Shown: positions 12,344 to 24,500 of the stretch, one piece after another
Layout: each line of letters begins with the position of its first letter
Position numbering within the stretch: position 1 is the first letter of the stretch
Assembly: GCF_001949145.1 (NCBI RefSeq)
Contig: NW_019091389.1
Span: 1,657,122 to 1,719,121, forward strand
DNA from: Acanthaster planci
Lineage: Eukaryota; Echinodermata; Asteroidea; Valvatida; Acanthasteridae
Length of the DNA stretch: 62,000 nucleotides
Reading direction: 5' to 3'
Notes under the pieces: model-generated
Databases searched by the model: none
Told to the model about the DNA's origin: nothing
What the model saw: only the letters and a program-made list of their open reading frames with translations
Translations under genes and position numbers: made by a program

Positions 12344-12745
12344 AAAGTGTGGTTGGGGATGTTCAGCTACATGTACTTGTGAACTTCATACTTTAAAATT
12401 GATTTTGTTGGGGCTGGGGTTAATTTCCTTGTCAATTGTGTAACAGGTGTGAACATTTTCCCATTTTATTTGTGAAAAATGTGTGAATTTTTTTCCCACA
12501 AAGTTTTCACAGTTGTGAAAAGTTCTCCCTCTTGTGAAAAGTTTTCACACTTTTGAAAAACAGGTTTGATTATTTTTCCAACCTGTGAAAAAAAGTGCGA
12601 AAATTTTTCCCACGTGTGAAAAGAAGTTGTGAAACTTTTTCCTACTAAGGGGAAAATTTTTCACAATTTGTGAAATGAATATTCCTTTTTACGGATGGGT
12701 AAAAGTGTGAAAAATTTTCCCACTTTTGAGGTTAACTTTCAGTTG
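12344..12745 (+). repeat. TGTGAAAA-family repeat, copy B (longest)
   Basis: The left 200 bp match copy A at 124-292, and the right end (TTTGTGAAATGAATAT, then TTAACTTTCAGTTG) matches copy C at about 32180-32255. In between is a degenerate array of TGTGAAAA and TTTTCACA units, including the self-complementary GTGAAAAGTTTTCACA near 12533-12550. The array could fold back on itself many ways. It has no coding frame; the class is unknown. Confidence 0.7.
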
Positions 12746-13049
12746 TACTTTGCTGTACCTCGACTGGCGCTTGTTAAGGAACTGAGATTGTACGAGACTA
12801 CTTTGCGACTTAATATACGTTCTTCTAAATTTCTATGTGTGTACGTGTGAAATAAAAAACATATACCGTAAAATTTCGTTGTCTAAATTTAAAGCTAATG
12901 AAAGTTACCGGGTCATGGAGTCATACCAGGCCTTCACATGACATACATGTATATTTATAATCGAAATCAACTCCCTCTGCGGTGGTACATTTACCTGTTT
13001 CGGCTTTTTTTGGTTATGATTATTTTGTTTTCTTTTTTTATATGTTATT

Positions 13050-13340
13050 TTTTCTTCTTTTTTCACTTTTTCTCAGTAGACATAACACAGGGTCGAATCA
13101 TGACATTATCATGACGTCATCACCTGATTTATAATAGAATTTTGACTATTTAATTTTTCCCCCATATATATTGTGTACATGTTTTCAAGGCAACATTTTG
13201 GTTGCTCAACAAACTTTAATCTCATCAAAGTTACACAAAGCAAAGACCTCGAAGCAAAGATAATCCTAAAATAATTACGTCATGATGACATCATCAAGTG
13301 ATTTATCATTAAATTTTGAATATATAAATATTACTGTAAA
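13050..13340 (+). repeat. Dispersed repeat, copy 1 (pair with 61690-62000)
   Basis: After a T-rich lead both copies read TTTTTCACTTTTT, then AGACATAACAC(A/G)GGG, later TTTATAATAGAATTTTGA against TTTATTATAGAATTTTGA, then TTTAA..TTT.CCCATAT and GTTTT(C/G)AA(G/A)GC. This copy also repeats part of itself: 13110-13145 resembles 13278-13328 (CATGA.G.CATCA..TGATTTAT, then ATTTTGA.TAT). Confidence 0.6.
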
Positions 13341-14218
13341 TTTCTGAAAACCATATAAAATCAACCATGGCCTCCCGCAACATTCTGTTTGCCGCAAGTG
13401 CCAAAGTAAAATTTGGTCTTCAATTCATCTTGTGTGGGTCAAATCACATGACCCTTCCTTCTGGTCGAAACCGGAAGTGGGCTTATTAATTGATCAGTGG
13501 TAATGGGTATCAATTTGTTTTCAATGATATTAGTCGTTGGGGTAAAAGTATTTTTCAAATCATCTACTAATGGCGTCACATTATTGTTGTGCGCCCTCTT
13601 GTGACAGGTTGAAAATTTTGAAAAATGAACTTTGAATAGATGTCTGTGGCAAAGATTGTACGAATTGCCTGAAAATTGATGTGGATGATGATCTTTAACC
13701 AGTTAACACATGCAAAAGTTGGGGCTGATGACATCATCATACTGGACGTTAGGATAAAAAGTCCTTTTCTTCTTCAAAATTGGGTAAAAATTCAACCCTT
13801 GAAGATTTCAAAGTGAATTGCCCATTAGATGATAGCTGAAATATTGAGGTCAACTGCATGCAGTGTCTACCGACAAACACAACATTTATCTTGTTCATTT
13901 TGAAGTGATTGAAATGTTGTAGTGACATTAACTGGGACAGTTTGGGGTAATAAAATCAACAAAATGGAACCGGGTACCTGTAATCAGCAGTCAGGTTACA
14001 GATACCAGGGTACTTGAGAACACCCCAGGGATTATTCATATTAAACAACAAAAGAAATTTGAACAGAGCCTCAAAGTTGACCCCTGATGGTGCTCTTCCG
14101 GAACCCTTGGATAGGAAAAATAACGTGCAAAGATTTTAGAATTTGTGATGTTTTTTCCTTGAGTTACTTCTTAAGAAATTCAACTTGGATAAAGGGCGTT
14201 GGAAAATATATGCTAGTA
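13341..14218. other. Non-coding stretch, no gene recognised
   Basis: It holds TGCGCCCTCTTGTGAC (near 13589), a motif type often seen at transposon ends. It also has a 12-bp imperfect inverted repeat around 13974-14012 (GGGTACCTGTAA...TTACAGATACC). No gene. Confidence 0.5.
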
Positions 14219-15086
14219 CAGTAAAATCTCTATAAGTCGAAGCTCCGGGGAATGGATGAAAAGTTTGAGTTATCCAACGTTCGAGTTATCGAAAGTTACA
14301 CGCTTCAGTGCACATGCAACCTTACTGGCTTACGACAGTTGGCCTACAAGCCGAGTCGAACACGAAGTGGATTTTAGGCTATCCCTACTGTGCAAGTTTT
14401 CCTCGAACATCATCATTAAACCATGTTTTCACATGGTACATTAATAAACAATAAACCCATAAGTTATGTACCGGTACCTGTGTCTACGTCTTGAGAATTC
14501 ATTCGTTTGCTTTGCTTGATCGGGCTGTTACTGCATAATGCAGCACGGGCCAGTCGGTCAGGGTTTCCTTGCTGGGTCACGTGATACATTCACAAAGCAC
14601 TTGAGGGCGCATCATTCGTGCCTGATTTAGGCTGCATCCGAATCTCTTGTCTAGAGCTAGGTCTTGGTATTCACTCCATTGGAAATGCATGGAGACGCGC
14701 AGACAATAGACCTAGCCGTAGCTGTGGAAGCCCATTTCCGACACGGCCTTTTTTACGGTTGTGGTTGATGCCCACCCAGTGCTTGTCGCATGACAATGGC
14801 AGCCCGTGTAAACACGCTCGGCTCATCAAAGAAAAGCCTTGCGCGTGACAGTAATGACTCATAATGAAGGCAAGCGTTCTTTCATCACTTTTTATAAATA
14901 ATTTTTTCAGTTTTTTTTTAATTGACCTGCCAAAACTTTGAGATAAGCAGCTTTAGTGGTATTGACATTTCAAGTTACGAATAGTTTATTGTACAAAAAG
15001 GCCTATTCTTTTGTCGGGAATACAGAAAGACGTCAAGGTAAACAGAGTTTTGACTTTACGGGCTTCGACTTATCAAGATTTTACTG
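14219..15086. mobile_element. Pogo/Tigger-like MITE, TA target duplication
   Basis: The ends read CAGTAAAATCTCTATAAGTC (from 14219) and, from the right end reversed, CAGTAAAATCTTGATAAGTC; both continue GAAGC. A TA dinucleotide flanks each side (14217-14218, 15087-15088), the target duplication of Tc1/mariner-type elements. The CAGTAAAAYCTC-TATAAGTCGAA end is typical of the pogo/Tigger branch. The 868-bp interior has no transposase. A segment around 14697-14745 resembles the hAT-like repeats at 21.07 and 49.75 kb, so the interior may itself contain an older insertion. Confidence 0.85.
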
Positions 15087-17468
15087 TATATCAATTTATA
15101 GAATCTAAAACATTACCTGACCTAAAAGAGAAATATCCTGCCAAAAATTGACCCATCACTTCCGAAAATCTAAAATACATGAAGAACAGTCCAATTGGGT
15201 GTGGGGGTCTCATACGCAGGTGAAAATTTACTGTTTGAAATTTTATGGTAGTCTGTTGGTAACAGCCAAAATAAAAACAGATCAAAATGTTTCACAGACT
15301 GTGTTGATTCATAAGGTAATAGACTTATAGTAATATTCTACTTCTACGAAAGATTCTAATATTTATCTAACATTTGCTGATAACTACTGCGTTATGTCAA
15401 ATTAACGGAACATGGAACCCATCGACTTAAGTTGGTAAATCTTTGCAACGTTTTACAATCTCGTTTTCATGTAAACACGCGGAGTGAAAACATGTGCAGG
15501 AACAACGAGACCTAGGTACTGTTATCGCCGGACGTGAGAGGTCATTGATGAAATTTGTTTTTTACTCATCTCCAGGTGACTTCCTAAATATTACTTGAGG
15601 AAGACAAAGGTAAAATTCCAACATGAGTGTTTCATGGGGTGGTTTCAATTAGGAATTATTCTTCCAGAAGTTATCCAACATGATAGGACGGCCCAATGGA
15701 AAATCCCCATAGACGGGACCGCTCCAGGGTTCTGGAAGCTCGCTGTGTGACCTTTTACTTTCAGTAATTCATTGTTACCCTAGATATTAATATTTGGAAA
15801 TGATGATCATTGAAATTATAAACTTTTCGATATGTTAACTGTAAAGAGTGAATACACTTGTTTTATCAGTGGTAAGGATTATATGGGTCAATTGAATGAA
15901 CTCATATCTGGAAATGTCAAGATAAAATTTGATCTTTTTACTGCAAATTTGCTTTTTCTGGTGAACAGTAAATTTTACACAAAAAGTACTGACTACGAAT
16001 TGCTTTGATAATGGCCATTAGGATAGTGTTTGGCAGTGACATTTGGAAGTATTGATTGCCATCATCTTTTTACCATGATGCCATGACCATGCACAGAGCA
16101 GGCCCAATCACCTCCTTCAGCTGCCAAGATCTTGTTACATGCTCCACCACTGACACTTCAGGAGGATGAGATTTAATAACAAGCCAGCTAGCCGTGCTGT
16201 TGAGGGCTGCTAGCGCTTGGCTATATTAATCCAAGCAGTTTTGAATTACATCTGTGAGGCTGTGGATATGTAGCCATTGTACAGTCTGCTAGGAGCTGTA
16301 GTTAATATGTTGATGGTGCACTCCAGTTTGCTCCAAGTCATCATCTACAGTATTGATGGGAGATTGATCTCTTATATTAGTGTGTTCCTGGGGGGAACAG
16401 TGCAAAACATTCTGTGACTGTTCACATGGAGAAAGTCTGCATCAGCTGGATTTTTGGAACCTGTGTTAGGTGAATACTTTTTGTTCCAGTCTTTATTTTC
16501 CCCACGAATGGCATTCTTTTTCCATTCATATTTGCTGACTAACTTTAGCCACAAGCCTACTTATATATTGTACATGCATCTGGTACATGTACCGTACATG
16601 TACATGTTGGGTCTTGACTTCATTCCCCCCCGCATGTATGTTCATGTACATTTCAAATCCATTCACCCACTCCTCTCATTCAACCAGCAGGCCCCTTCAA
16701 GAATCCAGGTATAATGCATCATTGCATGACAGCTCTGTACCACACAATGGAGCATTACAATGTACCAGCCTCAGCAGGTTACTGTTTATTCATTAGCCTG
16801 AGTCATTGACATTACATGTACATATATGTACCTTGCCTATTTGCTGTTAAACTAAACTTGGTTTTGTTCAAGATCAAGCTAATTTACAGTGAGCCAGTTA
16901 CTTACAATGAGTAAGGTTACCAGTCTTGAGCGTTGGCTAATAATATGTGTTAAAAAGTGAGAAGTACATGCGCCTCAATATAAATAGGCAGGCTTCTGAA
17001 GTATGGGTCGCCGTGTTAAGCTTCTTGGATAACAACATGCACTTGCTAGATGAGCATGTTCCTTGCTGAACTGGCATTTCTAAAAAATATGTCATTTGGT
17101 ATAAAAAGCTACTTGAAAACTGCATTGTACATGTACTGTACATGCACTAGCAGCTCTATTCACCTCTTATTTTTAGTTACAGGTACATGTAGCTGGCACG
17201 TTGGTGGAAATTTATTCTCATATTAGCTTTATCTATTCTCAAAACACTCTGTGCATGTCATTAAGTCATGTGTACATGCAACTATTAGTATTCCAAGAAT
17301 TTATTGGTAACCTTCCAATAATAATAAAAATGGCACCTTGGGTGTCATTTACCACTGAGGGTATATAAAACCCATGGACCCCATCACAACAGGCAACAAT
17401 TGTGTTGTACCAAGAGAACAGAATATATTTTACTGTTGAGTAGTGCATTTTATTTCATTTAAATTGTC
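15087..17468. other. Non-coding stretch, no gene recognised
   Basis: No supported exon. 16080-16340 is GC-richer than its neighbours and has CAGCTG and short inverted repeats, but no reading frame. 16568-16607 is a TACATGTA/CCGTACATG microsatellite. Confidence 0.55.
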
Positions 17469-17514
17469 TTCACCAACAAAGTGTTAAGTTGTTCACCAAC
17501 AAAGTGTTAAGTTG
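17469..17514 (+). repeat. Perfect 23-bp tandem duplication
   Basis: TTCACCAACAAAGTGTTAAG plus TTG occurs twice head to tail without a mismatch (17469-17491, 17492-17514). The lack of divergence implies a recent local duplication. Confidence 0.9.
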
Positions 17515-18382
17515 AACAAATTCAGCTAAATTAAACAACTGGTAGGGAGTACAGTCTGTTTTCTTGACAGTTGAAAAGACATTTCCAGTAAGCTGTCACC
17601 TGTAATGTCCATAACCATTGGGTTCCCCCATCATGCCTGTTGGGATGCAGACTTTGGAACCATGATGACCATATTGGACATGGGCAAAATGTTCTGTATT
17701 TTCTTGGTGCTGTGCTGTCCTGTACAAAAATCAAATTTGGAACGAAAGAAAAATTTCATCTTTGAGGACATTGTGCTATCTCGCGACATTAAGATCATGG
17801 AGAAATTACAGCAAAATTGGCCCAGTTAAAAAAGGACAAATGATGTAAACAAAAATGTGGGTTGCACCAACAGCTGAAGTACATACATGTACATGGAGCT
17901 TCTTTACTGTCCTTCAGTGCACATCTCACACATGAATTAGCATAGAACCAGCGGGCTACACAACCTCTTATGCAAGGTTACACAGTTAAAACGCACTGGA
18001 AAGGACATATCAACTGTGAGAAAGATCAAGGTTATCCATCTTTTTTTCAAAGCGTGGCAACATTTTCAAGGCACTCGATCATAAACGGTGTGCACGTACT
18101 TGTAGCATATCACATGATCAATTCCATATAAATTTTCTTTAAATACTCATTACCACTTTTTGTGGGTGTTCTTTGGAGTGAAGATGATGCAGTAGGGGCA
18201 GAATTATAGATTAGCATCCTTACACTCCACTGGGTAATGTCACCTTTAGGTTTCAAATTAAAAAAAAAAATCGAAGTGAGGCTATTCCTGTTGCAAAAGA
18301 GTTAAAGTTTCACTTTTTACAGTGTAATAGCAACTGTCCACTGAGTGATACGTAAATTGTACAGTATAAAACAATTTTTTTA
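17515..18382. other. Non-coding stretch, no gene recognised
   Basis: Only short frames; a 10-base A run near 18258. Nothing else seen. Confidence 0.55.
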
Positions 18383-18998
18383 CAGGGCTTGAATTGCGAC
18401 TATTGAGGGGTGCTGCCATTTTGGCCCCAAGAAATGGGACATTATAAGGACACCAAGACCAGTAAAAGGGGCAAAAAGGACAAAATTTCTACAGAGGAAG
18501 GCACTGAAGCCAATCTGTAAAATATTCTGCAAAACGAGTTAAGAAACCGAAAAAAATGAAAAAAGTGGGTGTCATGTCCTTGAGCTATAATGGTTAAATA
18601 TTTTATGACTCAGAAATCACTCCCAAAATTTCTTATGACAAAAATCCTATTAGAGGATGGAACAGGCAGATTTTCAGATAAAGCATTTCTAAATTTAGAG
18701 AAAATTAACTCATACCAAAGAATTCCAGTGAAATAAAAAAGAAAACTTGTTTTGTTGAATTTTGACACATCTTTTTGGCTGCACAATGCGAGCTTACCTA
18801 CCATATCCCCCTGTGCCGCAAAGTTGACCAATCCATTATGTCAGGTAAAAATCAATTACACACGTGTAGTTGAGTCTACTGCATGCGTGCATGTGCAATC
18901 CAAAACTGGGGCAAAAGGTAGGACAAGTTCAAGCAATGTCTGTAGTTCCCTACAGTTTGACTAACACCACCCAAACAACGTATAGTTAGGACCATCTA

Positions 18999-19776
18999 CG
19001 CCACGTTTACACTTGATCCTGCAAAGGAGGATCAGATCTAGCAAGAGCAATCAAGCGAGGGGGTCAGATCTGTGCTGCATTTATATTGGATCCTGGTGCT
19101 GCATAAATGAAGCTCTGCAACCTTGGGGCAAGGTTATTTGAACAGTTCACTGATTATGCGCACTGGAGCAAAACGGCAGCCATTATGCCAGAAACTTGAA
19201 CGTACATATTCGTGTACTTACTGTATATACGTCTGGTTGTCTTTTCTCAAGTAGGTTTAAATGAAACGATGAAAAATGGGGAATAGAAGGTTTTGGAAGG
19301 GCGATATGCAACAGTAAGGAAAGTCAGAAAGGCGACATGGAAGAGTGGCAATGGGCAAGTACCAGTTTATTACCAACTCAGAGTACGAAAGCACACAGGC
19401 TTAATTGAGAACCAATTACGTATGTGGCATCTGGGCCAACAGTGTATGTATGGTACGTGTACAATGTCATGTACGTATAAATAACATGTAGGTCTTCTTG
19501 ACGACACAGACTTGTGTTTTTTGTACGCTTCAAGACTTGTGTCGGATGTATTTGCGTCAAATTCCGGGATCTGATCCGGATCTGATCTGGCATTGCATTT
19601 ACATTGCAAATTGATCCGGCACGTGGGATCTGAACCGGATCTGATCCTTCCCAAGAGGAGGATCAGATCCGGGATCAGGATCTGATCGTGTACTACGTTT
19701 ACACACGTTTTTGATTCGGATCTGATCTCCCTTGCCGGATCTGATCCTCCTCACTAGATCAAGTATAAATGCAGTG
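18999..19776. mobile_element. CACTA-like MITE with GGATCAGATC subterminal array
   Basis: The left end is CGCCACGTTTACACTTGATC and the right end reversed is CACTGCATTTATACTTGATC; all mismatches between them are transitions. The trinucleotide CTA flanks both sides (18996-18998 and 19777-19779), and removing the element restores CATCTAGTCAACCAT, as in 30.9 kb. The 3-bp duplication, CACTG end and many subterminal GGATCAGATC/GATCTGATCC units together suggest the CACTA (CMC) superfamily. It has no transposase. A 3-bp duplication also fits PIF/Harbinger. Confidence 0.75.
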
Positions 19777-19849
19777 CTAGTCAACCATCAGGAACCAGGC
19801 TCCAGGACATGGTTGCACTGCTGGTTAGCAAGAGCTCATTCATTTCCAT

Positions 19850-20875
19850 AAGCCAAAGAAAATAGTTGCTTCTAAAAAAATGCTTCTGGTTACCCGCCCC
19901 TACCTAGCAAATTGTGCTGGCCCTTAATGATTTTGTTGAAAAAGAAATAGAAATAAAAATATTGTTGCTGACCCGCATGCTTATTTCAGGGGTGTGAAAC
20001 CTGAGCTTTTGTGCCATCGACAGGCATCAGTTTCCTTGTTTTTGTTTCTTACGTATGTGCTGATTTTTTTGTTCTTTTCTATCAACGCGACGGCCAGGCC
20101 AAACTTTGCAGGCCCTTGTTTGGACACCGAACAGTACTTGAGCTCCATAATACCCGTGACTGATACATACACATGTACATGTATAGAACGTGTGTACAGT
20201 GATACATATCTGGGGCTCGAAGCGCAAGCCTTGTGTGTAAACAGTATCCTGGGACCATCCGCTCATTGTGTTGTGATTGGCTGACAATGAAACATCAAGA
20301 TTCATACATGTGTCAGTGGGACTCATTATAGCCATTCCTGCGTGAGCAGAAGTAGTGACTAACAATCTCCACTCTAACTCTTGGAAAGCACATCTTTCAC
20401 TGTAAATTTATGGCTTGAAATAAGGTTAGTACATTTTCCCTTTCACCGATAGAGGGTTTCGTGACAACTGGTGCGGGGTGTGCAAAGTTATTGTGTCGTG
20501 CATCATCACGCGGGTTTTAAGTGCTCTATGTACATCGGTTTGTATGAGCTTTCAAACAGTTTTGTGGACATGAACTCATCAGAATGTCACTACAACACAA
20601 ATGTATAGTTGTCCGAAGAGGCTCTGACTTATATACAATCTTTGACAAGACCTATCCTCAAGTTAGGAATCTGCGGGAAAACAGTATCGATGGATTAAAC
20701 TGTAGACCATCAAAATCACTTTTTAATAAAACAAATAAATTTAAAAAAGTTCCCACCCTAAAATTTTTGACTCAAAGATTTTTAGAAGAAAAAAAAGATA
20801 CTACCCACCTACCCGACCTGATTTTTCTTTTCAATGTAACAGAAAGCACAACTATTATTTTGCTTGGCCGTATGG
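19850..20875. other. About 1 kb of extra DNA absent from the 30.9-kb relative
   Basis: The 30.9-kb copy passes directly from CCCATTTCATTT to AGAGGGAGCCATTC, while here about 1 kb lies between. It includes the start of a 122-codon frame (20584-20952) of unknown character that runs on into the older repeat. I could not identify terminal repeats, so the edges are approximate. Confidence 0.45.
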
Positions 20876-21583
20876 AGGGAACCATTCACATGAAAGCAAT
20901 TGTGCGAGATTTCACTGACAATGAACACCGCGAGAATCATAACCAAAGGTGAAATTTAAGTAACATTGAGATTTAAAAAAATTGATGAACTAGGGTTGTT
21001 TGAGTATAACTGAATTGCGCATGCACTTTATTGAAAAGCAATTGAACTACAGTTCCTGCCCAAACTTGCCCATAGACAGTAGACCTAGCTGTATATCCCT
21101 GGAAGCCCAGTTTGGACACGACCTAAGCCCACCTACCCATGTGCCGGCTGGGTTGCTGCAATTATGCCAAGTTAGGCTGTCTGGCCACCATGTACCTGCA
21201 CGTGCCTGCAGCGTTAAGATGAACAAAATACACGTACATTTATGTATTGTAACAGTAAATCGAAGCCTACCGCAGGCAAGCCTCACATCACATGGTACGC
21301 AGCACGCTGGGTTGGCCAGCTCGGTTGGCCTGGCTGTACACTCATGTCGCAAGAGGACGATCGTGTACTGGTAGATCGCATCACGAAATACATTTACATG
21401 AATTTGAGATTGGGAACTTACGGGAAACGTAGGGTATTGTTTTAAGGAGCACCACTGCCAGGAATAATGGGGCACAAGGCCTGCTTTGGCCGTGGACAAA
21501 ATGGAAATTTTCAGGGCGCTGCAGCCAATTGTAAGGGCCCCAACTGCCATGGCTGCGTTGGTCGTGGTGAAATTTGAGCGCTG

Positions 21584-24500
21584 TTTCTAACTCCAGGAAT
21601 TACTTCTGTGGGTTACCAGTGATTGCATATTTACAGCTATGTGATATAACTGCATTTGGGATTTATGCTTGGAACACCAGGCACTGGTGCTATTACACAA
21701 GCTTTGTTGATAAGTCTTTGCAGTTATCAGCATAAGTGTATTTTTCACCCTGTATTAATAAAAGACCTTTGTTTCACATCGTCAGTTTGTCACATAAATG
21801 TCATATTTTTGGTCTAAACACTGCTTGATATCAAGGAAGCAGTCAAAGACGATTATAAAGTCACTGCCATAAAGCTACTTGTACATGTGTGCACTGTGAA
21901 TGTCACAAAATGCCAAAGTTGTGAAGCTGCCTGCCAACATTTTAAAGCCAACCTTGTATCCATTGTGAGCAGGTTAGATGAGAACACAAGTAACAAACAA
22001 TGCCATCATTATCCCCAACATTCCTGGCAGTGTTCTACACATGTATAGTGTTCTCATATTGTGCTTACTTTTCAGGTGCAATTCACTGTTAGCAGTGTTT
22101 TCCATAGAATGCATTGAAGACAAACTGCTGAAATCCAGTGTTGGTGAATCTGACTGGCCCACCCAAAATATCCGGAGCTTACGTCCAGCACTCAAATTAC
22201 CGTGGATAATAGCATACGCGCGTCAACTTAAAACTGTTACAAATCCAAATAGTACATTGACGCATGAGCTTGTTGGAAATAAACACTGGCAAAATGGCTG
22301 CGCTGGCTCTGGACTGATGTTTTGAAGAACTGGATAAATGTTGCTGACGACACAGATAATCATTATATGGCTACCATGGCAAGCTTGCAAAGTACATGTA
22401 CATGTACATGTAGCTCACGGTGATAACTATAAACTAGTATGAAATCTGTCAGGTTCCAAGAGTGGAACAAAATTGAAAGTACAAGGAATTGCTATTTTTT
22501 TCATGGTGAGAATATCACAATTATTGGGCATACTTTGAATAGACAATCAAATGAATATGTCAAACAGATATTGCACATTAATGGATATCATTTAACCACA
22601 GCAGGTGTACATGTATGTGACATATACTCACTGTGTAGTAACATGTAAAACATTGGTGGAGAAGTAAGAGTATGACACTAAAGATGATTGAATTTTAGGT
22701 ACACATACATGTACATGTACAATAAGAAGTGTCAAACAGTTATCAGAAAATTCAGTACCTACCTGGTACATTAATGTGTGGTAATATACGTGTGGTAATA
22801 TAGTATGTGTTCAAAATATACTTCGATCAACTTGCACTCATGTGCATGCATGCACAATCACAACTCATTTAGAAGTCATTTAATTACTGGTACGTTTTGT
22901 TCATTCTTCAAAACAAGGTTTACATAGACTGTATCGTACTCGTATGTACCCACATCTGTTTCTACACGGCAGGATAATAAATGATCCAGGAAATTCGTAA
23001 CAGGAGACAATATTGTGTAGATTCACTGACACGTACATAATAATATGTTACTCACGTGGCAAGTCAAGTAGAGGTATGATGATGATCATCCCTGACAACC
23101 AGGTAGTCAGTTTATTGATGCAAGAGGGTCTGTCCAACACCAAAGGTAACAGGGCCTGGCTTTTATATCCACAAACAAGCCATATTTCACAAGGGGCATG
23201 ACATTAAATAATCAGGATGTGTGTTGATTTTGCAAACACTCCTGATCATTTATCAAATTTATGAAAACATCCACAGGCTATGCTTGTATCTAAATACTAT
23301 TCATCTTAAAATGCCTCGGCAATGCTAAACATGATGTATGAAGTAAAGTGATTGTAAAGAATGAGATTGGACAGTTTATAACAGTGAGGGTACTAAGTAT
23401 ATGTAATTATCATGAACAACAGTAGATAATAAGTGAAAGTCAGTGAGATCTATGTCATAAGTGGTTTGCACACGCAGCTTGTCTTCATTTTCTGTTGGTC
23501 TAACCTTCCTACTACCTTTGTAGTAAATATAAAAAAAAGACCCTTAACTTCTTCCTTGAAAAGGAATTGCTTTACTTTGGAGATCTGTTGTAGGAAGCAG
23601 TGTTGAATGTTATTCTGATGATGGTGTCTTTACGAGGAAAATCTACAGACCTGCACTGGTTACCATTGTCACATACTGTACCATCTGCTTTCAAGTCCCC
23701 ACCCTGTTGCATACTGTATTAACTACAATGATTTCTTATGTCTGGTATTTCATTATGTTTAGGTGCATATCAGAAAAGTTAAAAATGGTTTATTATTGAA
23801 TATAATTAAAGCATATGTATTTGATGTAATTTTTCCCCCCAACCTGTGAAAAGGCACCTCTGTGTCTCATTTAACCCTCATTTTTGTTTCATTGCTTAAC
23901 AGATTTTGAGCCTTGTTGGTGCTAATACAAATTTCTGCATTCAAAACTTTGCCATTCATACAGTGGTCGACATTAAGCATTTTTGCCAGAAGCTAAAACA
24001 GCTCCTTGCCTTTCAGATTTCTGGAGTTTTCGGAAGCTGTTTCATTGAACCTAGGAGCTATTTTAGGTAAAGTCATATTAGGCCAAAAAATAATAGTTCT
24101 GCTTTCAATTACATGCCTCTCAAAAATAGGGTCAGTAGGTCAGAAATTTTTGAGTCCCTTTTTTGTGCTGATTAAATGGCATAAATGGGGACAAAAGCTT
24201 TAAAAACAAATTTCCTCAAAAAGTGATAAAAACTTGTCTTAATCCTTGTAAAAATTTCTACAGAAAACAATTCACAACAATTATGGACAATTCACACAAT
24301 GCTTGTCAGGTAATCATGGCAGGAAACTGACCAATGATGTACATGTATCTCGTGGTAAGTGTCCATGATGCATCCAATGGGCAGGCGATAAACCCCGTAC
24401 CCTGGCTGGATATTTGATGGAAACTTGCTCGCTTCAAGTACGAGCAAAATCACCTCAAATTAAACTCCTGAACACACAGAATACATACATAGACAAGTTC

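Larger units (their letters stand above)
18935..21055 (+). mobile_element. Second-layer insertion inside the hAT-like element
   Basis: These bases are absent from the related element at 49.26-50.28 kb. Their edges and several inner blocks recur in order at 30870-31210: AGTTTGACTAA, AGTCAACCAT..GGACCAGGCTC, CATGGTTGCA.TGCTGGTTA, AGGGA.CCATTCA.ATGAAA, AGGTGAAAT and AGGGTTGTTTGAGT. The 30.9-kb copy lacks about 1.8 kb present here, consistent with later insertions at 18999-19776 and roughly 19850-20875. Confidence 0.6.
18383..21583 (+). mobile_element. hAT-like element split by nested insertions
   Basis: The left part (18383-18934) matches the reverse complement of about 49780-50283, and the right part (about 21055-21583) matches the reverse complement of 49259-49770. 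The ends read CAGGGCTTGAATTGCGAC and, reversed, CAGCGCTCAAATTTCACCAC. CAGGGCTYGAA-type ends of this kind are found in hAT elements. No transposase is recognisable. The minus-strand relative is continuous, so the roughly 2.1 kb between the two parts is inserted DNA. Flanking octamers TTTTTTTA and TTTCTAAC match only partly, so the 8-bp target duplication is not proven. Confidence 0.7.

Noticed and set aside
11994-12443. 149-codon plus-strand frame
   Set aside because: Crosses into a dispersed repeat and shows no family resemblance; likely chance.
20584-20952. 122-codon plus-strand frame in the nested insertion
   Set aside because: Its end coincides with a repeat block (also at 31.0 kb) where the other copy is not open; no known domain.
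21047-21550. 167-codon minus-strand frame
   Set aside because: Lies wholly in the right half of the hAT-like repeat and is not kept open in the relative at 49.26-49.77 kb as far as I can read.
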